Shown here in pieces: positions 34,101-43,394 of a DNA stretch of 64,000 nt (positions within the stretch are counted from its first letter, which is position 1; every line of letters starts with the position of its first letter). The stretch spans positions 4,069,501 through 4,133,500 of the forward strand of contig NZ_CP039250.1 of NCBI RefSeq assembly GCF_004795895.1, in the 5' to 3' direction. Under the pieces are notes generated by a model. That model searched no databases and was not told where the DNA came from. It saw only the letters and a program-made list of their open reading frames with translations. Source of the stretch: Sphingopyxis sp. PAMC25046. GTDB taxonomy: Bacteria > Pseudomonadota > Alphaproteobacteria > Sphingomonadales > Sphingomonadaceae. Both the position numbers and the translations under genes were made by a program.

Positions 34101-36349
34101 TCGTCGCGGCCTCCGATAAGATTCTTCCAGATCAGGACCGGCAGCGTCGAGGCATAATCGTCGGTCCAGCGGGTGAAACCGTTGCGCGCCTCGAGCGTAA
34201 CCCAAGCCCCGTCGTCGTAGCTATCCTTGCGCGGGCGGATGCCGCCGGTCAATTGCCGCATCCGATCCGGTGTCGCGGTCAGCGCGACCCAGTTCGATCC
34301 GGTGAGGTCGCCATATTCGTCACCGATCGGCCCGGGATCCATACGGATCGCCGCGATCCAGCCGCGCGCCTTCGCCTCCGCCGCGAGCACCGGTTCGAGC
34401 CCGAAGAAGCGGTTCGAGATATGGATGAGCAGGATGCCGTCGGGTTTCAGCGCGCGCGCATAGATGCCGATCGCTTCCTTCGTCAGCAGATGGAGCGGGA
34501 TCGCATCCGACGAAAAGGCGTCGATGACGATGATGTCGAAGTGGCCCGCGGGCTGCTCGGCGATCCGGAGCCGCGCGTCGCCGATGACGATCGGTGTGTC
34601 GGGCGCGCAGTCCGAAAGGAAGGTGAATTTGGCGGGATCGCGCGCGATGTCGACCATCACCGGGTCGATCTCGAAGATCGTCCAGTCCTGCCCGGGCTTC
34701 CGGTAGCAAGCGAGCGTCCCCGCCCCCAGTCCGACGATGCCGACCGACGCGCCGGGGCCCGCGAGCGCCTCTGCCTTGCCCAAAGTCAGGCCGACCCCCG
34801 ATTGCGGCCCATAATAGGTCGTCGGGTCGCGCCGGTGCGCGGCGTCGGTGCGCTGGAGCCCGTGGAGCGTCGTCCCGTGTGCGAGGCGCCGCTGGTTCGA
34901 TTGGGGATAGTCGGTGACGGTATAGACGCCGAAATAGCTGCGCACGCGCGCGCCGGTGAAGCTTTCCTGGATCGTGTCCCAGCCCCCGACGCCGATCATC
35001 AACAGCGCGAGCACGGAGACGTAGGCCCAGCGCCAGCCGATCACGAGCATGCCGATGACGAAGATCGCGATGCCCCAGACGGTCACCGCCTCGTCGAGCC
35101 GCCCGGTCCAGTCCTCGACCATGTGCCACGCCGCAAAGGCGGCGATCGCGACGAGCAGCACTGCGAGGGCGCGCGCGGTCTTGTCCTCGAGTCCCAGCCA
35201 TTTGTCCCACGGGAGAAGCGCGGGCAGCGGCAGCAGCATCGCGGCGGCGAGGATCAGGAGCGGATGTTCATAAACCCAGTCGAAGATCAGCGGCGCGAAC
35301 AGCGCCGCGAACAGCCCGCCGAGCACCCCGCCCGCCGACATGATCAGATAGAACAGCGTCAGATGCCGCGCGTCCGGCCGGAGATGATAGAGATAGCCGT
35401 GGAGCGCGACCGCGACGGCGAAGAGCATCGCGAGGCTGGCGAGCGCGACCATCATCGACCCGCCGCCCGAGCTCAAGAGCCCGAGCCCGCCGACCGCGAG
35501 CAGCACGACCGGGGCGAGCAAAGTGATGATCTGCGTTACGCGCTGCAGGCTCGAAAAGGCGATGACGAAGCTCAAGAGATAGAGGCCGAGCGGTAGCACC
35601 CAGAGCAAGGGCATCGCGACGATGTCGGTGGTGAGATGCGTCGTCGTCGACAGCATCAGCCCCGACGGCACCGCGGCGATCAGCAACCAGTGGAGCTGGC
35701 GGCGCCAGGTCGGTACGGGCTCGTCTGCGCCATCGACCTGCGCTTCGGCGCCGCCGTGCCAGCGCGCCGCCGCCGCGCCCAAGACGAGCAGGACAAGCAG
35801 CGCATATCCCGCGGTCCAGCCCCAGCTTTGCACCGCGAGCGGCATCGCCGGCTCGACCAGCGCGGGGTAGCTGATCAGGCCCGCAAAGCTGCCGAGGTTC
35901 GATGCGGCGTAAAGATAATAGGGGTCGCCCGCCTGGGAATCGGCAGCGAACCAGCGCTGCATCAGCGGCGCCTGCGCCGAGACGACGAAGAAGACGGGTC
36001 CGATCGACGCAAGCAGGAGCAAGGGCACCCAAAGCGCCTCTTGCCCCGGTCCGGGCGGTGCGATTTGCGCGATACCGATCGGAAGCCACAGCGCGGCGAC
36101 GAGGAAAAGCGCGAGATGGATGATCGCCTGTCGCCGCACGGTAAAGCGGCCGAGCCAGTGCGCATAAGCGTAGCCGCCCAGCAGCAGCGCCTGATAGACG
36201 AGCATCGCGCTGTTCCACACCGCCGGGGCGCCGCCGAGCTTGGGCAGCACCATCCGCGCGACCATCGGCTGGACGAGGAAGAGGAGGAAGCTGCCGACAA
36301 GGATCGTCAGCACGAACAGCCAGCGGCGCGGCGATGGGGCGACGGTCAT
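34097..36349 (-). CDS. Membrane-fused spermidine synthase-like protein
   Basis: A 750-residue two-part protein. Residues 1-480 form about a dozen hydrophobic segments (RRWLFVLTILVGSFLLFLVQ at the start). Residues 500-750 are a Rossmann-type aminopropyl/methyltransferase domain: VGIVGLGAGTLACYRKPGQD (ligand loop), IFEIDPVMVDIA (acidic residue), then IIVIDAFSSDAIP. This fused MFS/spermidine-synthase family is common in alphaproteobacteria, and its substrate is unknown. Polyamine synthesis should not be assumed. The ATG at 36349 overlaps the acetyltransferase gene upstream. Confidence 0.88.
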   Translation of the reverse strand: MTVAPSPRRWLFVLTILVGSFLLFLVQPMVARMVLPKLGGAPAVWNSAMLVYQALLLGGYAYAHWLGRFTVRRQAIIHLALFLVAALWLPIGIAQIAPPGPGQEALWVPLLLLASIGPVFFVVSAQAPLMQRWFAADSQAGDPYYLYAASNLGSFAGLISYPALVEPAMPLAVQSWGWTAGYALLVLLVLGAAAARWHGGAEAQVDGADEPVPTWRRQLHWLLIAAVPSGLMLSTTTHLTTDIVAMPLLWVLPLGLYLLSFVIAFSSLQRVTQIITLLAPVVLLAVGGLGLLSSGGGSMMVALASLAMLFAVAVALHGYLYHLRPDARHLTLFYLIMSAGGVLGGLFAALFAPLIFDWVYEHPLLILAAAMLLPLPALLPWDKWLGLEDKTARALAVLLVAIAAFAAWHMVEDWTGRLDEAVTVWGIAIFVIGMLVIGWRWAYVSVLALLMIGVGGWDTIQESFTGARVRSYFGVYTVTDYPQSNQRRLAHGTTLHGLQRTDAAHRRDPTTYYGPQSGVGLTLGKAEALAGPGASVGIVGLGAGTLACYRKPGQDWTIFEIDPVMVDIARDPAKFTFLSDCAPDTPIVIGDARLRIAEQPAGHFDIIVIDAFSSDAIPLHLLTKEAIGIYARALKPDGILLIHISNRFFGLEPVLAAEAKARGWIAAIRMDPGPIGDEYGDLTGSNWVALTATPDRMRQLTGGIRPRKDSYDDGAWVTLEARNGFTRWTDDYASTLPVLIWKNLIGGRDE

Positions 36350-36900
36350 GCGGTTTTCCAGTTCGAACGCGGCAGCGAATAGGTGACATGCGGGCGCAAG
36401 CGGTCGCCTTCGGCCAGTTTGGGATGATCGAAGTCGAGGTCGGCGCGATATCGCATGCCGAGCCGTTCCATCACCGCGCGGCTGCGGACATTGCCCTGCC
36501 ATGTGATCGCCCGGATTTCATCGTCGGGCAGATTGGCGAAGCTCCACGCCGCCGCGCCGCAGGCCGCCTCGCTCGCGAAACCCGCGCCCCAGCAATCGCG
36601 CGCGAGCCGCCAGCCGATCTCGACCTTGTCCGCCACCGGACCCATGTTGCCGCGGATCACGCCGCACCAGCCGATCAGCCGCGCATCCTCGCGGCGTTCG
36701 AGCGCCCAGAAGCAATGACCATATACGGCTTCATGCTCGCGCATCCATGCGATCCGCGCCGCGGTGGCATCGATATCGAGCGGCGGGCCGAGCGTCGCCA
36801 TGACCTCGGGATCGCTGCATATCCGCTGGAAAGGCACGATGTCTTCATCGCGCCAACCGCGCATCCGCAGCCGGTCGGTATCGATCGCGAGCCCCGTCAT
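36346..36900 (-). CDS. GNAT family N-acetyltransferase
   Basis: A 184-residue acetyltransferase of the RimJ/RimL-like branch. It starts LAIDTDRLRMRGWRDEDIVP, and its acetyl-CoA site is WRLARDCWGAGFASEAACGA (the R/Q-x-x-G-x-A loop region), followed by ITWQGNVRSRAVMERLGMRY. These enzymes acetylate amino groups of proteins or small molecules; the target is not known. It is coupled to its neighbours on both sides by ATGA overlaps. An apparent N-terminal extension in the same frame lies within the upstream gene and is not coding-like. Confidence 0.9.
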   Translation of the reverse strand: MTGLAIDTDRLRMRGWRDEDIVPFQRICSDPEVMATLGPPLDIDATAARIAWMREHEAVYGHCFWALERREDARLIGWCGVIRGNMGPVADKVEIGWRLARDCWGAGFASEAACGAAAWSFANLPDDEIRAITWQGNVRSRAVMERLGMRYRADLDFDHPKLAEGDRLRPHVTYSLPRSNWKTA

Positions 36901-37265
36901 GCACGCCCACCCCACGCCTTGCGCGCAATGCGCCACACGGTGGTCGGATTGTCCTCGACCGGATAATCGGGATCGAAATAATCGAGCGCGGGGAGGCGCT
37001 CGAAGCCAAGCCGCGGCATCATACGGGTCGATCCGATATTCGAATCGCTGGTTTGACCGAAGATGGCCGCACAATGAGACGCCGCGAAGCCATAGCCCAG
37101 CGCCGCGCGCGCCGCCTCGGTCGCATAGCCCTGCCCCCCCGCCTGTTCGTCGCTACGCGTTACGCCGAGGTGGCGCATCACCGCTTCGCTATTCATCTCG
37201 GCGCGTATCCACGGCAGGTCCTCCGCGCCCGGAGCACGCAGCACGAGCCGTTCGGTCTCGATCAT
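36897..37265 (-). pseudogene. GNAT acetyltransferase with internal deletion
   Basis: A 122-codon frame whose two ends are GNAT-like: residues 1-35 (MIETERLVLRAPGAEDLPWI, then VMRHLG) match the first strand and helix, and residues 43 onward (GGQGYATEAARAALGYGFAA) match the acetyl-CoA loop. The roughly 50 residues that should lie between, including strands 2-4, are missing, while the reading frame is preserved. Complete relatives are about 170 residues. The start and stop overlaps with hemB and the next GNAT gene are intact. It is probably inactive, or it could be a recent in-frame deletion; a sequencing error would not easily give this. Confidence 0.65.
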
Positions 37266-38260
37266 GCGCCGAGCAGTCTCGCGGCATGGAGCGCGTGATA
37301 GCTGAGCACGCCCGAGGCGCCGGCACGGCGGAAGGCGAGCAGGGTTTCGAGGACGAGCGCGTCGCGGTCGCCCGCGCCGGCAGCCGCCGAAGCCTCGATC
37401 ATCGCATATTCGCCCGACACCTGATAGGCGTAGACCGGCACCGCGAAATTGTCCTTCACCGCGCGGACGATGTCGAGATAGGGCAGCCCCGGTTTCACCA
37501 TCACGCTGTCGGCGCCTTCGGCGAGGTCCTGCGCGACTTCGCGCAAGGCTTCCTCGCTGTTCGCGGGGTCCATCTGGTACGTCTTCTTGTCGCCCTTCAA
37601 GAGCCCGCGCGAGCCGACCGCATCGCGGAACGGGCCATAGAAGGCCGAGGCATATTTGGCGGCATAGCTCATGATCTGGACATGGCCGAAGCCTTCGGCC
37701 TCGAGCGCCTGCCGGACCCTGCCGATGCGGCCGTCCATCATGTCGCTGGGCGCGATGATGTCGGCGCCCGCGCGCGCCTGGTTGAGCGCCTGCCCGACCA
37801 GCACTTCGACCGTCTCGTCGTTGAGGACATAGCCCTTATCGTCGATCAGCCCGTCCTGCCCGTGGCTGGTGTAGGGGTCGAGCGCGACGTCGGTGAGTAT
37901 GCCGATCTCGTCGCCGAGCGCCTGCTTGATCGCGGCGGTGGCGCAGCACATGAGGTTATCGGGATTGAGCGCCTCGCCGCCATCCGCGCGGCGCCGCTCC
38001 GCCTGCGTATAGGGAAAGAGCGCGAGGCACGGGATGCCCGCGGCGACCGCGTCTTTCGCGCGTTCGACGAGCAGGTCGACCGACCAGCGCGACACGCCGG
38101 GCAGGCTCGCAACCGGTTCCTCGCTGCCCGCGCCGTCGCAGACGAAGAGCGGCCAGATGAGGTTCGCGGGCGAAAGATGCGTTTCGCGCACCATCGCGCG
38201 GCTCCAGCCGGTGCGGCGGGTGCGGCGCAGGCGCAGGTCGGGGAAAGCGGCTTGGGTCAT
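37262..38260 (-). CDS. hemB: Delta-aminolevulinic acid dehydratase (porphobilinogen synthase)
   Basis: A 332-residue haem-pathway enzyme that joins two 5-aminolevulinate molecules. The two active-site lysines are in SYAAKYASAFYGPFRDA and DSVMVKPGLPYLDIV. The metal region reads LTDVALDPYTSHGQDGLI, with Asp in place of the three cysteines of zinc-type enzymes, so it is the magnesium/potassium type usual in alphaproteobacteria. It heads a minus-strand chain of five genes joined by 4-base overlaps. Confidence 0.97.
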   Translation of the reverse strand: MTQAAFPDLRLRRTRRTGWSRAMVRETHLSPANLIWPLFVCDGAGSEEPVASLPGVSRWSVDLLVERAKDAVAAGIPCLALFPYTQAERRRADGGEALNPDNLMCCATAAIKQALGDEIGILTDVALDPYTSHGQDGLIDDKGYVLNDETVEVLVGQALNQARAGADIIAPSDMMDGRIGRVRQALEAEGFGHVQIMSYAAKYASAFYGPFRDAVGSRGLLKGDKKTYQMDPANSEEALREVAQDLAEGADSVMVKPGLPYLDIVRAVKDNFAVPVYAYQVSGEYAMIEASAAAGAGDRDALVLETLLAFRRAGASGVLSYHALHAARLLGA

Positions 38261-38310
38261 GCGGCGTGCATAGCGGCGCCGCGCTGCGGGGCAAATGGTT
38301 CTTCTATAGC

Positions 38311-38330
38311 CCCTCCCCTTCAGGGGAGGG
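38311..38330. repeat. Short perfect palindrome upstream of hemB
   Basis: CCCTCCCCTTCAGGGGAGGG is an inverted repeat with CCCTCCCCT / AGGGGAGGG arms. The same 20-base unit borders the repeat region at 20458, so it is probably the core of the family B elements. Confidence 0.7.
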
Positions 38331-38340
38331 CGTAAGCGGC

Positions 38341-39912
38341 CTAAACCCCACCCCCGGCCCGCTTCGACGCCACATCGGCGAGACTGCCGAGTTTCGGCCC
38401 TTCGACCTGCTTCGGCGCGATCGGGGTCAGCGCGGCGCCCGGGGCGACCGAGGTCAGTTCGCGGATGCGCGCGCGGAACGCGGCGAGCGCCTTGCCCTCG
38501 AGCAGCGCGCGGGTGACGAAGCTCACCGACGACGGATTGACGGCGCGGCCGTTGCGATAGAGTTCGTAATGGAGGTGCGGGCCCTTCGAGAGGCCGGTCG
38601 AGCCGATATAGCCGATCACCTGCCCGCGATTGACGCGCTGGCCCGACCGCACCGCGATCCGGCTCATATGCCCGTAGCCGGTGCCGAGGCCCTTGCCGTG
38701 ATTGAGCTTCACATAATTGCCGAAACCGCCGTGGCGCCCGGCGATCGTCACCACCCCGTCGCTCACCGCATAGATCGGCGCGCCATAGCCGCCGCCGAAA
38801 TCGATGCCGCGGTGCATGCGTTTGTACCCGAGGATCGGGTGGCGGCGCATGCCGAAGGTCGAGGTGACGCGCCCGCGCGTCGGCCGCGTCATGCCGCCGC
38901 GCTGTTCGCCGACACCCGACGCCTCGAACCATTGGGCGCGGCCGTCAGCATTCCATTCGAGCATCGAAAGCTTGGGTTTTCCGCCACGGATCAGCCCGGC
39001 GTAGAGCAGCTTGCCCGTCTCGCTCTCGCCCGTTTCGGCGCGGCGATAGTCGACGATGATGTCGAATTCGTCGCTGCTGCGAATATCGCGGCTGACCGAA
39101 ATCTGGCGGCCGATGACGCGCAGATAGGACTGAATCGCCTCGGGCGGCGCGCCCGCGGCGCGCGCCGAGCGATAAAGGCTGTCGCCGACTCGCCCGCGAA
39201 TGCGCAGCGGGGTCGCGTCGACCGCGATCGGGATGCGCCGCATCACGAGTTGGCCGCCCACGCGCTCCATTTCGATGCGCAGGTCGAAGCGCGCGCGCAT
39301 CGCGAGCGCCTCGACCGGGCGCGGCATGGTGCGCGCGGCGCGGCGGCCGAGAATCAGATCAATGCGCGTGCCCGGCGCGATATCGGCGAGCGGAACCGCG
39401 TCCGATACGCGGCTTGCCAGCGCCTGCGCCTCGCTGCTGCCGACGCCCGAGCGTTCGAGCAGGCGCGCGAAGCTGTCGCCGCGCCCCAATGTGGCGGTGA
39501 GTTCGATCTGCGGCCGTTCGGGGGTCTGGGTGAGCGGGCGGACGGCGTCGGTCGCCGCCATGTGGCGGCCGGTGTCGCCGCCGAAAGCCAGCGGCACGAT
39601 CATCTGGCCGCGCGCTTCGTTGAAATCGGCGGCGTCGAGCGCGGGGGCGCCGACCGCGAGCGGCTGGACACCCGGGAAGGTCGCGATCGCGGAGCCGCAA
39701 AGCAGGGTTAATGTCGCGAGGCCGCGCCACCATTCGGTCGAGCCGATATTGCTGCCAAGATCGGGGACCAGGTCGAGCTGCGCCAGCCGGTCGCGCCAGC
39801 CGAGCGGCTGTTCGACGCCGGAATCGCCGCGCCGCAGCGGGATCGCTTGCGACATCGTGAGCGCGGCTGCGTTGCCGGACATCCCCGCGATGGGTTCGTG
39901 ACGCTGAAACAA
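38341..39912 (-). CDS. M23 family metallopeptidase (peptidoglycan endopeptidase)
   Basis: A 523-residue protein with one membrane segment (about residues 62-80, LATLTLLCGSAIATFPG), a LysM-like or OapA-like middle (SFARLLERSGVGSSEAQALA) and a C-terminal M23 lysostaphin-type domain, residues 370-475. Zinc ligands are in HRGIDFGGGYGAPIYA (HxxxD) and HLHYELYRNG (HxH). Such enzymes cut peptide cross-links during wall growth and division (MepM-like). It is anchored in the inner membrane with the catalytic part in the periplasm. Confidence 0.9.
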   Translation of the reverse strand: MFQRHEPIAGMSGNAAALTMSQAIPLRRGDSGVEQPLGWRDRLAQLDLVPDLGSNIGSTEWWRGLATLTLLCGSAIATFPGVQPLAVGAPALDAADFNEARGQMIVPLAFGGDTGRHMAATDAVRPLTQTPERPQIELTATLGRGDSFARLLERSGVGSSEAQALASRVSDAVPLADIAPGTRIDLILGRRAARTMPRPVEALAMRARFDLRIEMERVGGQLVMRRIPIAVDATPLRIRGRVGDSLYRSARAAGAPPEAIQSYLRVIGRQISVSRDIRSSDEFDIIVDYRRAETGESETGKLLYAGLIRGGKPKLSMLEWNADGRAQWFEASGVGEQRGGMTRPTRGRVTSTFGMRRHPILGYKRMHRGIDFGGGYGAPIYAVSDGVVTIAGRHGGFGNYVKLNHGKGLGTGYGHMSRIAVRSGQRVNRGQVIGYIGSTGLSKGPHLHYELYRNGRAVNPSSVSFVTRALLEGKALAAFRARIRELTSVAPGAALTPIAPKQVEGPKLGSLADVASKRAGGGV

Positions 39913-40315
39913 AATGCAACCCCCGCTCGGCGGACCTCCCCATAGCCGGCCGCCGAATGATGTTTTCGAGGACCTGTCTGTAAAGAAAGACCGTTAAAGT
40001 CAATTTAATGGCGGATTTGCGCCGGCGCATTGCGGCGAGGTGTGGCGGGGTCGGGATATTTTGCAAGATGCGCGGCCCCACCCTTCCCCCTTGATGGGCG
40101 AAGGATAGGCAGCCTTGTCGCGACGCGGCTGGGCGAAGCTGGATGGGGTAAGGTCGCGACCGTGCACCACTATCGACGGCACCCCCACCGCTGCGACGAG
40201 CCAACAAGTTCGCAAGTCTCGCTGCCTCCCCCATCGAGGGGGAGGGAAAAGATGCCGCTTCGACGATCGGCTGTTGCGCGCGACCCGCGCCCATGCCAGC
40301 TTGGCTTCCAAGAAA
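39913..40315. other. 403-base intergenic region with family B repeat
   Basis: No gene is seen. The left part (39913-40075) is the leader of the divergent M23 gene and contains an AT-richer stretch (GTCAATTTAATGG) that could hold promoters. The right part (40076-40254) is repeat-like, with CCCTTCCCCCTTGATGGGCG and a family B element at 40195-40246 (CGACGAGCCAACAAGTTCGC, then AAGTCTCGCTGCCTCCCCCA, then a GGGGGAGGG arm). The helicase leader follows. Confidence 0.65.
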
Positions 40316-43087
40316 ATGACCTCTTCCTCTTCCCAGCCGGTCAAGGCTGTCCTTGGCCCCACCAACACCGGCAAAACCCATTTGGCGGTCGAGCGCCTGA
40401 CCGCCCATTCGAGCGGCATGATCGGCTTTCCGCTGCGCCTGCTCGCGCGCGAGGTTTACGACCGCGTCGTGGCGATCAAGGGTGCGGCGCAGGTCGGGCT
40501 GATCACCGGCGAGGAGCGCATATTGCCGCCCGACGCGCGCTATCTGCTCGGCACGATGGAGGCGCTTCCGGTGACCCGCGACGTCGCCTTCGTCGGGATC
40601 GACGAAGCGCAGCTCGGCGCCGATCCCGAACGCGGCCATGTCTTCACCGACCGGCTGCTGCGCGCGCGCGGACGCGAGGAAACGATGATCCTCGGCTCGG
40701 CGAGCATCAAGGGCCTCGTCCGCGGCCTCGTCCCCGACGCCGAGATCATCACGCGTCCGCGCTTCTCGACGCTGAGCTATGCCGGATCGTCGAAGCTGTC
40801 ACGCCTGCCCAAACGCTCGGCGGTCGTCGCCTTCTCCGCTGATGAGGTCTACGCGATCGCCGAAATGCTGCGCCGCTTTTCGGGGGGCGCCGCGGTGGTG
40901 ATGGGCGCATTGAGCCCCAAGACGCGCAACGCACAGGTCGCGATGTTCGAAGCGGGCGAGGTCGATTATCTGGTCGCCACCGACGCGATCGGCATGGGGC
41001 TCAACCTCGACGTCCAGCATGTCGCCTTCGCGAGTCTGCAGAAGTTCGACGGACGGCGCCTTCGCCGCCTGACGATCGCGGAAATGGCGCAGATCGCCGG
41101 GCGCGCCGGGCGCCACCAGCAGGATGGCAGCTTCGGCACCGTCGGCCTGCCGCAAGGCGGCTTCACGCCCGAGGAAATCCACGCGATCGAGGGCCATCAT
41201 TTCCCGCCGCTCGCCAGCCTGTTCTGGCGCAATCCGACGCCGCGTTTCGGGTCGCTCGACCAGCTTCTGGCCGATCTGGCGCAGCCGCCGAGCCAGCCGA
41301 TGCTGCGCGCCGCGCCCGAGGCGGTCGACATCGCGGTGCTCAAGCATCTGGCGGGCGACATGGAAGTTCGCGCGCGCGGCGGCGATTTCGATGCCGTCGA
41401 ACGGCTTTGGGACGTGTGCGGCCTGCCCGATTTCGAGCAATTGGGCGCCGAGCATCACAGCCGCACCGTGTTCAAGCTGTGGCAGTGGCGCACGAGCGGC
41501 GACGGGATGATCGATCCCGACTGGTTCGCTCGGCGCCTCGCGCGGCTGAACGACGTCGAGGGCGACATCGACCAGCTCGCGAGCCGCATCGCCGCCGTCC
41601 GCACGCTCTGTTTCATCGCGCAGCGCGGCGACTGGATCGCCGGCGCGGCAGGCTGGACCGAGCAGGCGCAGGCGCTCGAATCGCGATTGTCCGACGCGCT
41701 CCACGCGGCGCTCGCGCAGCGCTTCGTCGACCGGCGGCTCGCGCTGCTCCTACGCGACGCGGGGCAGCGCGGCACCGCGCTACCAGTGGCGGTCGGCGCC
41801 GACGGCACCGTCGCGGTCGATGGCGAGGCGATCGGCACGCTCAAAGGTTTTCAGTTCAAGGTCGACCCGGTCGCCAAGGCGAGCGACCACCGGTTGCTGC
41901 TCGCGGCCGCCGAAAAGCATCTGCGCGCCGAACTGGCGCGCCGCGCGACCGCGCTCGCCGAGGGCGACGACGCCGCGCTTTCGCTGATCGCCGAACCCGG
42001 CACCGCGCCGCGCCTCGCCTGGCACGGGCATATCGTCGCGACATTGGCGCGCGGCCCGACGCTGGTGCAGCCGGCGATCCAGATCGATCCGTCGCTCCGC
42101 CGCATCGAGCCCGCGCAGGTGCAAGCGATCATCGAGCGGCTCCAGCGCTTCATCGCCGCGCAGCTCGCGCGCCACGCGGGCCCGCTCGCCGCGATGGGCG
42201 AGGCCGCGGGCGACCTCTTCACCCCGCCGCGCGTCCGCGCCTTGCTCGCTGCGCTCACCGACAATAGCGGGACGATCGCGCGCGCCGCGGTCGAGGAACA
42301 GCTGGGCGCGCTGACGCCCGACGAGCGCCCGCAGTTGCGCAAGCTGGGTTTCACCATCGGCTCGCTCGACATCTTCCATCCGCTTCTGCTCAAGCCCGAG
42401 GCGGTGCGCTGGCGCGCCGCGCTGACCGCCGCGCAGCAAGGGTCGCCCGTGCCCGCGCTGCCCCCGCACGGAGCGGTGCTGCAAAAGACGGGCAGTCAGG
42501 CGGGCCTCGCGATCGCGGGCTTCCGCCGCTGCGCATCGGGTTGGCTGCGCATCGACATGGCCGAAAAGCTGGCGCGGCAAGCCCATGCCGCGCGCATGCA
42601 GGCGGCCGCGCCGCCAACCTCGCCAGTCGCGGGCGGCGCCGAGGATCACCACGACGATCAGGGCGAGGAAGTGCACAGCGCCGCGCCGCCGGGCTTCGTG
42701 ATCGACCCCGCGCTCGCGACCTCGCTCGGGCTCGACGAGGAAACGCGCCGCGCGCTGCTCGGCAGCTTCGGCTTCCGCAGCGTCGGCGAAGCGGCGCTGC
42801 ACCGCTGGCGCTGGTCGGGGCTGCGCAAGGCGGCCGACAAGCGCCCGCGCCGCAAGAAGGATCGCAAGGGGAGCGACAACGCGCCGCGCGCGCGCGCCAA
42901 TGGCGCCGCGCGCCGCCCGCCCGCCGATCAGGCAAAGGGCAAGCGCGGCAAGCCGGGCAAACCCCGCGCCGATTCCGGACGACCGCCGCGCCCGGATCGC
43001 CCCGACCGATCACCGCGCCGCGGCCCCTCGCCGAACAGTCCGTTCGCGGGCCTTGCCGCGCTGCTCGCCGACGCACGCAAGGATTGA
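40316..43087 (+). CDS. Suv3-like ATP-dependent RNA/DNA helicase
   Basis: A 923-residue superfamily 2 helicase of the Suv3/MgpS-like type widespread in alphaproteobacteria. Motif I is VLGPTNTGKTHLAVERL (residues 11-27), the DExH-type box is DVAFVGIDEAQLGADPERGH, and motif VI is IAGRAGRHQQDG near residue 255. A LATDAIGMGLNLD-like motif V (VATDAIGMGLNLDV) is also visible. The middle is helical, and the last 90 residues are a Lys/Arg/Pro-rich, disordered nucleic-acid-binding tail. Mitochondrial Suv3 works with RNases in RNA decay. It is eight bases upstream of an S4 RNA-binding gene, which fits RNA metabolism. Confidence 0.88.
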   Translation: MTSSSSQPVKAVLGPTNTGKTHLAVERLTAHSSGMIGFPLRLLAREVYDRVVAIKGAAQVGLITGEERILPPDARYLLGTMEALPVTRDVAFVGIDEAQLGADPERGHVFTDRLLRARGREETMILGSASIKGLVRGLVPDAEIITRPRFSTLSYAGSSKLSRLPKRSAVVAFSADEVYAIAEMLRRFSGGAAVVMGALSPKTRNAQVAMFEAGEVDYLVATDAIGMGLNLDVQHVAFASLQKFDGRRLRRLTIAEMAQIAGRAGRHQQDGSFGTVGLPQGGFTPEEIHAIEGHHFPPLASLFWRNPTPRFGSLDQLLADLAQPPSQPMLRAAPEAVDIAVLKHLAGDMEVRARGGDFDAVERLWDVCGLPDFEQLGAEHHSRTVFKLWQWRTSGDGMIDPDWFARRLARLNDVEGDIDQLASRIAAVRTLCFIAQRGDWIAGAAGWTEQAQALESRLSDALHAALAQRFVDRRLALLLRDAGQRGTALPVAVGADGTVAVDGEAIGTLKGFQFKVDPVAKASDHRLLLAAAEKHLRAELARRATALAEGDDAALSLIAEPGTAPRLAWHGHIVATLARGPTLVQPAIQIDPSLRRIEPAQVQAIIERLQRFIAAQLARHAGPLAAMGEAAGDLFTPPRVRALLAALTDNSGTIARAAVEEQLGALTPDERPQLRKLGFTIGSLDIFHPLLLKPEAVRWRAALTAAQQGSPVPALPPHGAVLQKTGSQAGLAIAGFRRCASGWLRIDMAEKLARQAHAARMQAAAPPTSPVAGGAEDHHDDQGEEVHSAAPPGFVIDPALATSLGLDEETRRALLGSFGFRSVGEAALHRWRWSGLRKAADKRPRRKKDRKGSDNAPRARANGAARRPPADQAKGKRGKPGKPRADSGRPPRPDRPDRSPRRGPSPNSPFAGLAALLADARKD

Positions 43088-43094
43088 CGCGCGA

Positions 43095-43394
43095 ATGGCG
43101 AGTCCCGGCGCGGCAGGAAGCATCCGGCTCGACAAGCTGCTGTGGTTCCTGCGTTTCGCGCGCTCGCGCAGCATCGCGCAGGCGATGGTCGAGACGGGGC
43201 ATATCCGGCTCGATGGGCGCCGCGTCACGCGCTCGTCCTGCGCGGTGCACGCCGGGGCGACATTGGTGCTGCCGGTCGGCGAGCGCATCGAGGTGATCCG
43301 CCTCCTGACCCTGCCCTTGCGCCGCGGCCCGGCGCCCGAGGCGCAATCCTGCTATGTCCGGCTGGATTCGCCGGACCCCGCCCCCTCCAGCTGA
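43095..43394 (+). CDS. S4 domain RNA-binding protein (HslR-like)
   Basis: A 99-residue protein made of one S4 domain: RLDKLLWFLRFARSRSIAQA, then GHIRLDGRRVTRSSCAVHAG, then LVLPVGERIEVIRLL. This is the Hsp15/HslR pattern; Hsp15 binds 50S subunits with stalled nascent chains. The tail after residue 75 is Arg/Pro-rich. It starts seven bases after the helicase stop and is clearly in the same transcript. The HslR function is inferred from family. Confidence 0.9.
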   Translation: MASPGAAGSIRLDKLLWFLRFARSRSIAQAMVETGHIRLDGRRVTRSSCAVHAGATLVLPVGERIEVIRLLTLPLRRGPAPEAQSCYVRLDSPDPAPSS

